Source of the DNA: Weimeria sp002480925
GTDB lineage: Bacteria > Bacillota > Clostridia > Lachnospirales > Lachnospiraceae
DNA length: 8,872 nucleotides
Direction of reading: 5' to 3'
Assembly: GCF_052064335.1 (NCBI RefSeq)
Contig: NZ_JBQHVU010000037.1
Location: forward strand, 1-8,872
The notes beneath the pieces are model-generated. The model searched no databases, was not told the origin of the DNA, and worked only from the letters and a program-made list of their open reading frames with translations. Of this stretch, positions 1 through 4,770 are shown piece after piece (position 1 is the first letter of the stretch; every line of letters begins with the position of its first letter). Position numbers and translations under genes: made by a program.

Positions 1-110
1 GAAAAACACCAATTCAGGGCGAAGTCCTGAAAAAGCAGGAGGATCTGTATACAGCGATGGATGTTGCACCGTTATACGCAAAGCCTAGTGTGGAGACACC
101 GGGAATTTAG
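1..110 (+). CDS. 3' end of an unidentified gene (partial)
   Basis: An open frame enters from the left edge (codons starting at base 3) and ends at TAG 108-110, giving a 35-residue C-terminal tail. Residues such as GEVLKKQEDLY, followed by AMDVAPLYAKPSVETPGI, look soluble and carry no membrane segment or recognisable catalytic motif. In related Tad-type loci the gene before the pilin is often a SAF/CpaB-like, CpaE-like or prepilin-peptidase gene, but nothing in this tail tells these apart, so no function is assigned. Reading frame and stop are clear; coding status rests on the continuous frame and plausible composition only. Confidence 0.6.
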   Translation, partial: KTPIQGEVLKKQEDLYTAMDVAPLYAKPSVETPGI

Positions 111-129
111 GGTGTAAGCCGGACAGATT

Positions 130-139
130 GATGCGCATC
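130..139. repeat. 10-bp perfect palindrome in the gap before the pilin gene
   Basis: GATGCGCATC is its own reverse complement. It lies 10 bases upstream of the longer hairpin at 150-169. It could be an operator-like site or chance; no family of regulator is recognisable. Confidence 0.3.
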
Positions 140-149
140 CAAGCAAGCT

Positions 150-169
150 ATGCAGCCATAAGGCTGCAT
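150..169 (+). promoter_or_regulatory. Perfect 8-bp stem hairpin in the leader of the pilin operon segment
   Basis: ATGCAGCC and GGCTGCAT pair perfectly around an ATAA loop. The hairpin sits between the stop of the upstream partial gene and the start of the small Flp-like gene. It is not followed by a T-run, so it is a poor match for an intrinsic terminator. More likely roles are an RNA processing or 5'-end stabilising hairpin, which would let the pilin segment be expressed at a different level from the upstream gene, or a weak attenuator. No convincing -35/-10 pair was found in 111-219. Confidence 0.5.
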
Positions 170-202
170 CAGATTACAGATCATTTCAGAGTGACTTCTT
201 GC

Positions 203-216
203 AGAAAGGGGGATTT
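203..216 (+). promoter_or_regulatory. Ribosome binding site fixing the pilin start at 220
   Basis: AGAAAGGGGGATTT places five G residues (208-212) seven bases before ATG 220. The same 14 bases recur at 3580-3593 before the second pilin-like gene. The site lies downstream of the alternative TTG at 199, which argues against that earlier start. Confidence 0.75.
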
Positions 217-219
217 TTC

Positions 220-429
220 ATGCAGGATATATTAAAGGAATACGGACCAGCTCTTATTACGGTGGTAGCCATTCTTGCGCTTATAGCATTAGTGACCTTC
301 CTTATTGGAAAAGATGGAGGCAGCGTGGTCGGAAAGGCTTTTTCCAACCTTATCACAGATTTTTTCAGCAAGGCTACGGGACAGGCCGGATCGACATCAG
401 GCATCATAATGCTTGGCGGAGGATTCTGA
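220..429 (+). CDS. Small Flp-pilin-like membrane protein
   Basis: This 69-residue protein is the best candidate for the major subunit of the Tad-like apparatus encoded downstream. It begins MQDILKEYG and continues straight into a hydrophobic helix (about residues 10-29), then KDGG, an amphipathic stretch (35-51) and a Gly/Ser-rich tail ending in GGGF. The EYG followed by a hydrophobic helix matches the core of Flp pilins, which in the family is preceded by a basic leader ending in Gly and cut by a prepilin peptidase. Here there is only M-Q before the position where the mature chain would start. ATG 220 is chosen over TTG 199 because the strong ribosome binding site lies between them. The stop is one base before the ATPase start, so the two are probably translationally coupled. 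Function is inferred from motif, size and context; it could instead be a structural membrane peptide of the secretion platform. Confidence 0.75.
   Translation: MQDILKEYGPALITVVAILALIALVTFLIGKDGGSVVGKAFSNLITDFFSKATGQAGSTSGIIMLGGGF
418..423 (+). promoter_or_regulatory. Ribosome binding site inside the pilin gene deciding the ATPase start
   Basis: GGAGGA lies seven bases before ATG 431 and encodes the Gly-Gly at the end of the upstream pilin. The in-frame TTG at 413 lies before this site and has no comparable one, so ATG 431 is preferred. Confidence 0.75.
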
Positions 430-430
430 T

Positions 431-1711
431 ATGGCGGAGGGGACTGCGGGAGTAAGCATCACACCTGAGTTTTTCGGACCGCTTTACCAGTATATAGAGG
501 ATGACTCGATCACTGATATAGATTATGACGGCAGGCGGCTCTGGATCTCCGATACTTCAAATAGGAGATATTCACCGGAGAAGGGTCTTCCTGAGGAGTT
601 TGTAAACGCATTTGCCAAAAGGGTGGCAAACTGCGTCAGCAAGCAGTTTCATAAGCAGTCACCGGTACTTGAGGCAGAGACAGATACGCTTAGGATCACT
701 ATAGTGCACGAATCAGCAGCCATATCCGGTAAGGCCATCTGTATAAGGAAGTCCATGCCCTTTACCAGACTTACCAGAGAAGGGATGATAGAGAGCAGTT
801 ACCTGTCTGACCAGATGATAAGCCTTCTGATCAACTGTGTCCTCTCAAAGATGAATATGGTATTTTGCGGTGAGCCGGGAGTAGGAAAGACAGAGTGCGC
901 CAAGTTCTTCTCTCAGTATATCCCAGGCAGGGAAAGGGTCATCACTATAGAGGACAATCCGGAATGGCATTATGCGGCAATGAATCCTGGAAGCGACTGC
1001 ATAGAGCTTAGGATCAATCCGGTCATGGATTATACAAAGGCCATTAAGACCTGCCTCAGACTTAATCCCAAGTGGATGATGCTCTCAGAGGCCAGGTCCA
1101 AGGAGGTGGTCTATCTGATGGAGGGCTTTTCCACGGGTGTCAGGGGGATGACTACTCTTCATACAGACGATGTAAGAAAGGTTCCTGACCGTATGCTCAA
1201 TATGGCAGGTAATCTCAGGTCGGAGAGCAGACTTATAAATGATATCTACAGCTTCATAGATGTGGCAGTGCTGATCCGGAAGAAGCTAACTACAAGGCCT
1301 GATGGAAGCAGCGGACTGATAAGATATGTAGACCAGATAGGATTCTTCTACCGAAAGGAAGCAAGGAACAGCTGTATATTGCTATTAAATGACGGTGAGC
1401 CAACGGGGGAGGAGATCCCGGATGTGATAATGAAGAGATTTAAGGATGCTCTTATTTATGACCCATTTATCCATGATGCAGAGGTCATGCCGGAGAAGCA
1501 ATCAATGTACAAAAAGGCAGAAAAGGACGCAACAGATAAATCTCTTTACAGCATGACACCTGAGGATACGGATAATGCAGCGATGGTAGCAGAGCAGGGA
1601 CGGTCATATGGAGAGGAAATAAAGATGCCTGACGCAGTTTTTCTGACTCATTCAGATCAGAGGATGACATTTATAGGAAAGCGGAGGCGCCAGATGATGG
1701 GCAGGGGGTGA
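431..1711 (+). CDS. cpaF: CpaF/TadA-type secretion ATPase
   Basis: This 426-residue protein is a cytoplasmic hexameric-type ATPase of the type II/IV secretion superfamily, expected to power pilus or pseudopilus assembly through the membrane platform protein encoded next. The N-terminal domain has the typical ITDIDYDG then LWISD pattern (about residues 27-40). The ATPase core shows Walker A GEPGVGKT (147-154), an acidic box VITIEDNPEWHY (170-181), a Walker B region WMMLSEARSKE (215-225) and a His box TTLHTDD (241-247). Several positions diverge from the commonest family forms: Walker A is followed by Glu, and the usual GEVRG-like stretch reads SEARS. The last roughly 75 residues are charged and low in hydrophobics, a tail beyond the core. 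The start at ATG 431 follows the internal ribosome binding site; the stop overlaps the ribosome binding site of the next gene. Family assignment is firm; the pilus role comes from context. Confidence 0.93.
   Translation: MAEGTAGVSITPEFFGPLYQYIEDDSITDIDYDGRRLWISDTSNRRYSPEKGLPEEFVNAFAKRVANCVSKQFHKQSPVLEAETDTLRITIVHESAAISGKAICIRKSMPFTRLTREGMIESSYLSDQMISLLINCVLSKMNMVFCGEPGVGKTECAKFFSQYIPGRERVITIEDNPEWHYAAMNPGSDCIELRINPVMDYTKAIKTCLRLNPKWMMLSEARSKEVVYLMEGFSTGVRGMTTLHTDDVRKVPDRMLNMAGNLRSESRLINDIYSFIDVAVLIRKKLTTRPDGSSGLIRYVDQIGFFYRKEARNSCILLLNDGEPTGEEIPDVIMKRFKDALIYDPFIHDAEVMPEKQSMYKKAEKDATDKSLYSMTPEDTDNAAMVAEQGRSYGEEIKMPDAVFLTHSDQRMTFIGKRRRQMMGRG
1704..1711 (+). promoter_or_regulatory. Ribosome binding site overlapping the ATPase stop, supports TTG start
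   Basis: GGGGGTGA ends in the ATPase TGA (1709-1711) and lies a few bases before TTG 1716. The overlap suggests coupled translation of the ATPase and the platform protein. Confidence 0.6.
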
Positions 1712-1715
1712 CGCT

Positions 1716-3098
1716 TTGAAAGGGAAAGTGACAAGGAAAGCAGAGAAGAAGAAAAGCAGGAAGCCTGGACTTTCTGACGAGCTGTCTGCCTATGGCTATG
1801 TCTTTTCACCAGGGAAGGCAGCAGTAAGATATGCCGCTGTTATAGCAGGTATGTTTATACTGGGTAGATTTTTCGGATTGCATCTGCTACCGCAGGTAGT
1901 GATGTTTCTTGCCGGAATGATAGTCCTTCCTCTTCTTATACGCAATAGCTACAGGAACAGGTACTACCAGCAGAAATTTTCAGATCTGAATATTTATATG
2001 GAGCAGTTCCTTTATTCGTTCATGAAGAGCAGAAAAGTTCTTACCACACTGGAGGACACTTACGATCTCTTCGAGGAAGGGGAGATGAAGAGGACTATAT
2101 CAATGGCCATAGATCATATAAGGAATACTTATAATGAATCTGATTTCGAAGAGAAGGCCCTTCAGATAATTGAGAAGAGATATCCTTATCAGGGACTTAC
2201 GATCATGCACAGGTTTGCCTTAAGGACAGAGGCGCTAGGAGGAGAATACAGGGAGTCGATAGATCTTCTTCTTGAATCCCGCAGGATGTGGGCCGACAGG
2301 GTATATGCTCTTCAGCAGGAGAAAAAGGTGAAGAGGAGAGAGATAGTTCTTTCGATAATCACATCGCTTCTCTTATGCTCCGTAGTTTATTATATGGCAG
2401 GTCAGATGGATCTGGACGTATCAGGGAATCCTCTGGCTCAGGTAGTTACTGTGATAGTCCTGATACTCGACCTTCTTATATATTACAGAGCGGATTCACG
2501 ACTTACGGCAGGATATCTTGCCAATGACACTGACAGGGAAGTAGAGTATGTAAAGCAGTATCAAAGGTTCGTAAATTATGGAAATGGTTTTTTGGACAGG
2601 CTTGGCAAGAAGGCGGCTAAGAAGAAACTCAGCGAATATATAAAGGCCTGCTTTCCTGAATGGCTTATGCAGCTTTCGCTTCTGATGCAATCGGAGAATG
2701 TACAGATGGCTATTTTCAAGTCAGTAGATCATGCACCTGAGATCCTGAAGCCTGAGCTTATGAAGATGGTAGGAAGGCTGCAGCTGAACCCTACCGACAA
2801 GTCTGCATATATGGACTTCCTGTCAGAGTTTACATTGCCGGAGGTGAGGTCAGCTATGAAGATGCTATACTCTATCTCTGAAGGAAAGGGAGGAGAGGCA
2901 AGAGGTCAGATAGCAGATATCATCAGGAGGAATCAGGAGATGAGCGATAAGGCAAAAAGAGCAGCTGATTCTGATTCTCTGGCCGGAATGTATGCGCTTT
3001 TTCTGGCGCCACAGCTGACAGGCGGACTTAAGCTTGTATGTGATATGATACTTCTCTTTGTTGTATATATGGGGAGCATGGCAAAGGGAGTAGTATAG
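1716..3098 (+). CDS. Two-domain T2SSF (TadB/TadC/GspF-like) membrane platform protein
   Basis: This 460-residue inner-membrane protein is the expected partner of the ATPase and the base on which pilin subunits are assembled. A very basic N-terminus (K/R-rich, residues 1-16) precedes two membrane helices (about 36-54 and 58-76). A cytoplasmic helical domain follows (about 85-208, with FALRTEALGGEYRESI typical of T2SSF folds), then two more helices (210-229 and 239-257). A second T2SSF-like domain (about 283-420) contains FPEWLMQLSLLMQSENVQMA, and membrane segments end the protein (about 421-455). Typical Tad systems encode TadB and TadC separately at about 300 residues each; GspF/PilC proteins have two F domains with three helices. 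This one looks intermediate or fused. It starts at TTG 1716, five bases after the ATPase stop. The stop forms part of the next ribosome binding site. Family membership is strong; exact orthology to TadB or TadC is not settled. Confidence 0.9.
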   Translation: MKGKVTRKAEKKKSRKPGLSDELSAYGYVFSPGKAAVRYAAVIAGMFILGRFFGLHLLPQVVMFLAGMIVLPLLIRNSYRNRYYQQKFSDLNIYMEQFLYSFMKSRKVLTTLEDTYDLFEEGEMKRTISMAIDHIRNTYNESDFEEKALQIIEKRYPYQGLTIMHRFALRTEALGGEYRESIDLLLESRRMWADRVYALQQEKKVKRREIVLSIITSLLLCSVVYYMAGQMDLDVSGNPLAQVVTVIVLILDLLIYYRADSRLTAGYLANDTDREVEYVKQYQRFVNYGNGFLDRLGKKAAKKKLSEYIKACFPEWLMQLSLLMQSENVQMAIFKSVDHAPEILKPELMKMVGRLQLNPTDKSAYMDFLSEFTLPEVRSAMKMLYSISEGKGGEARGQIADIIRRNQEMSDKAKRAADSDSLAGMYALFLAPQLTGGLKLVCDMILLFVVYMGSMAKGVV

Positions 3099-3103
3099 GA
3101 GGT
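3097..3103 (+). promoter_or_regulatory. Ribosome binding site supporting the GTG start at 3108
   Basis: AGGAGGT is a near-ideal site formed partly by the stop codon of the platform gene (TAG 3096-3098). It lies five bases before GTG 3108, which supports this non-ATG start. Confidence 0.75.
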
Positions 3104-3107
3104 GTGA

Positions 3108-3458
3108 GTGGAGTCAATACTAAAGGGTTTTACAGGGATATTCTTTCTTCTGGTCCTTACCTGCTTTGGTATAAGCATAATAGGCTCGTCTATAAGATCA
3201 ACAAAGGCCAGCCAGGCTCTTCTTGCCTATGTAAGCAGGATAGAGAATTCCAATTATTCTGATCAGGTGATAAGCTCCTGCAAGGCAGATGCAAGGGAAC
3301 AGTTCGGTGAGGACGGCAGGGAGGCCCTTGATGTGGTGACAGCAGGCCAGAAGGGGCATTCCTATCAGTCATATGGGAGGGTTACCCTAAATTATACATA
3401 CCGGATACCGGTGATAGGATACAGCTCAAAGCATGCTATATCATCTGTTATAGGATAG
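3108..3458 (+). CDS. TadE-like / pseudopilin-like small membrane protein
   Basis: This 116-residue protein has an N-terminal membrane helix starting almost at once (ESILKGF, then hydrophobic residues about 8-26) and an external part of about 85 residues. The external part contains SRIENSNYSDQVISSCKADAREQF and a C-terminal strand-rich stretch RVTLNYTYRIPVIGYSS (91-107). A helix-first chain followed by a Y-x-Y-x-I-P-like strand near the end resembles TadE-type minor pilins and related clostridial proteins next to CpaF genes. Like its neighbours it lacks a basic leader with Gly before the helix. It starts with GTG at 3108, supported by the strong ribosome binding site; the next gene starts eight bases after its stop. 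Predicted role: minor subunit or adaptor of the filament. The fold assignment is inference from layout, not from a decisive motif. Confidence 0.75.
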   Translation: MESILKGFTGIFFLLVLTCFGISIIGSSIRSTKASQALLAYVSRIENSNYSDQVISSCKADAREQFGEDGREALDVVTAGQKGHSYQSYGRVTLNYTYRIPVIGYSSKHAISSVIG

Positions 3459-3465
3459 GAGGAGA
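3456..3465 (+). promoter_or_regulatory. Ribosome binding site of the 35-aa gene, overlapping the upstream stop
   Basis: TAGGAGGAGA contains the stop codon of the 116-aa gene (3456-3458) and lies directly before ATG 3467. A strong, well-placed site before such a short frame is the main evidence that the 35-aa gene is translated. Confidence 0.7.
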
Positions 3466-3466
3466 A

Positions 3467-3574
3467 ATGAAGGTATTATTATCTGATTATGGAACAGCGA
3501 TATTATATGCGCTCACAGGAACAGGAATAGCAGTTTTTTTTATTCTGGTCCTGAATGCCGTGACCTCATACTGA
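3467..3574 (+). CDS. 35-aa single-helix protein, pilin-like N-terminus
   Basis: This very short gene encodes MKVLLSDYG followed by one hydrophobic helix (about residues 11-31) and ends at AVTSY. It sits between two genes of the same operon with tight spacing (8 and 21 bp), has a near-perfect ribosome binding site, and fills a stretch that would otherwise be an unexplained gap of about 140 bp. The DYG at residues 7-9 lines up with EYG at 7-9 of the proteins starting at 220 and 3596, so it looks like the smallest member of the same set: a pilin-like helix with no external domain. It may be a structural micro-subunit or a small membrane regulator of the platform. No known family is recognised. 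Alternative: an untranslated remnant of a pilin gene. Confidence 0.7.
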   Translation: MKVLLSDYGTAILYALTGTGIAVFFILVLNAVTSY

Positions 3575-3579
3575 CCGGA

Positions 3580-3593
3580 AGAAAGGGGGATTT
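3580..3593 (+). repeat. Second copy of the 14-bp ribosome-binding leader
   Basis: AGAAAGGGGGATTT is identical to 203-216. Both copies precede ATGCAG starts, and TAAAGGAATA follows in both (233-242 and 3609-3618). It serves as the ribosome binding site for ATG 3596, with six bases between the G-run and the start. Confidence 0.7.
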
Positions 3594-3595
3594 AT

Positions 3596-4150
3596 ATGCA
3601 GACTGTCATAAAGGAATATGGTGAGTCCATACTTGCTGCGGTTGTTACGGTTCTGGTGACGGGACTTATATTCGGAGGACTGGCTCTTATAGGCAAGCTC
3701 GGAGTAATAACAGGAAGGATCGACACAGCACTTACAAGCGAGGCAATGGCATCATCAGAGACAGCATTGAAAAAGCATCTAGAAATACCGGCTGCCAATA
3801 TTGATATGTCATCTCAGCAGACTGTGGTTTGTGGCACAGATAAGAGAATTAGAGCTGATGAGCTTGTAAGGCTTACAAATGGCAGGGCAGCCGGGCTTTG
3901 TATCAGCAGGGTCTATCTGCTTGCCGGAGAGGACCGAGCCAGTATATATGGGGATGCAGAGACCACAGGTGATCAGGTGACTGATACTGAAGGATATGAG
4001 GTGAGCGATCAGGTGCTTGACAGAGATGGTCAGACTCTGTTGTTTCAGACGCCCGGAAGCTACAGGCTGGTTGTAAGGGTAACTGATTCCAGCAATGTAG
4101 TATCTGATTATCAGCTGTTTGTGACTGCGGTAAGGAGGAGAAGGATATGA
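3596..4150 (+). CDS. Pilin-like N-terminus joined to a probable Ig-like domain
   Basis: This 184-residue protein begins MQTVIKEYG and has a long hydrophobic helix (about residues 11-38), closely matching the start of the 69-aa pilin-like protein. Unlike that protein it carries an external part of about 145 residues. The C-terminal end, TLLFQTPGSYRLVVRVTD then VVSDYQLFVTAV (147-179), has the FxxPGxYxxxxxVTD pattern of bacterial Ig/PKD-like beta sandwiches. The last residues, RRRRI, are encoded by the ribosome binding site of the next gene. It overlaps that gene by four bases (ATGA). Likely a minor or tip subunit that presents a globular domain on the filament; this role is inferred from layout. 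The two cysteines (79, 102) could form a disulfide if exported. Gene call is strong; the domain name is tentative. Confidence 0.8.
   Translation: MQTVIKEYGESILAAVVTVLVTGLIFGGLALIGKLGVITGRIDTALTSEAMASSETALKKHLEIPAANIDMSSQQTVVCGTDKRIRADELVRLTNGRAAGLCISRVYLLAGEDRASIYGDAETTGDQVTDTEGYEVSDQVLDRDGQTLLFQTPGSYRLVVRVTDSSNVVSDYQLFVTAVRRRRI
4132..4138 (+). promoter_or_regulatory. Ribosome binding site inside the Ig-pilin gene
   Basis: AAGGAGG lies eight bases before ATG 4147 and within the last codons of the upstream gene, where it specifies consecutive Arg residues. With the ATGA overlap it predicts coupled translation. Confidence 0.7.
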
Positions 4151-4758
4151 AGCATCTGGTTTTTTCTCTGGCAGGGGCCATTGCTGTCTTTCTTATAGTT
4201 TCTATCCTTTTAAGTCTCCATTCCAGAGATATAAGAAAAGTAGAGCTTGAACGGTCCCTTAGCCGTGCAGCTGAGCAGTCGCTTGAGAAGGCGTGTATAA
4301 GTAAAACAGACCAGATACAGGATAATGATGCCCTCACCGCAGATTTTATCAGTAACTTTCTTGGCAAGCTGAAATCGGATGGTAAGGACATGGATATAGA
4401 GATCAGAACGGCGGATATATATAAGGGGATAATTTCTGCGAGGGCTACTGAGAGCTATACTTTTCCAAATGGCAGGAAGGGCAGGATTGAAGCGGATACA
4501 GTAACGATAGTAGAAAGAGAAAGCAGACGTCCGACGGTATCTGTCAGATATTTTTTACCACCTGAGGTGGCAAGGGATGCAGGGTTTGATTATAGTGAGG
4601 ACAAGGATTTCATCTATTATACGCTAAGGGCATCAAAAGGATACGAGAATAGGAAAGATCCGGCAGCTCCAGAGCCAGAGGGCCACAGCTTTATCAGATG
4701 GAAGATGATTTCAAGGGATAGATCGGGGAATACCGACTACATAGGAGTATATTCATAA
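4147..4758 (+). CDS. Pseudopilin / TadF-like membrane-anchored protein
   Basis: This 203-residue protein has a short N-terminus (MKHLVFSLAG) leading directly into one membrane helix (about residues 5-24). A charged helix follows, VELERSLSRAAEQSLEKA (32-49), typical in layout of minor pilins whose helix continues out of the membrane. The mixed alpha/beta outer part includes ESYTFPNGRKGRIEADTVTI (102-121) and a strand-rich region VSVRYFLPP (131-139). Near the end, GHSFIRWKMISRD (179-191) precedes a terminal IGVYS. It starts four bases inside the preceding gene and ends 12 bases before the large surface protein gene. It most likely supplies a minor subunit or priming component of the filament. 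No catalytic motif is seen. Assignment to TadF specifically is by position and layout only. Confidence 0.75.
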   Translation: MKHLVFSLAGAIAVFLIVSILLSLHSRDIRKVELERSLSRAAEQSLEKACISKTDQIQDNDALTADFISNFLGKLKSDGKDMDIEIRTADIYKGIISARATESYTFPNGRKGRIEADTVTIVERESRRPTVSVRYFLPPEVARDAGFDYSEDKDFIYYTLRASKGYENRKDPAAPEPEGHSFIRWKMISRDRSGNTDYIGVYS

Positions 4759-4764
4759 GGGGGA
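4757..4764 (+). promoter_or_regulatory. Ribosome binding site supporting TTG start at 4771
   Basis: AAGGGGGA lies six bases before TTG 4771 and overlaps the stop of the upstream gene (TAA 4756-4758). It has the same G-run form as the sites before 220 and 3596. The start gives a proper signal peptide, which backs this choice. Confidence 0.65.
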
Positions 4765-4770
4765 ATCTTT

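Noticed and set aside
150..169. Intrinsic terminator for the upstream gene
   Set aside because: The stem is good but no T-run follows, so termination is not supported.
199..219. TTG start giving a seven-residue N-terminal extension (MQKGGFF) to the first pilin-like protein
   Set aside because: The extension would be translated through the strong ribosome binding site, has no such site of its own, and the second paralogue starts at the equivalent ATGCAG.
413..430. TTG start for the ATPase inside the pilin gene
   Set aside because: The GGAGGA site lies after it and is ideally placed for ATG 431.
3903..4391. 162-aa open frame on the minus strand
   Set aside because: It spans two well-supported plus-strand genes, crosses their overlap, has no ribosome binding site in a sensible place and an unlikely Ser/Arg/Leu-rich composition.
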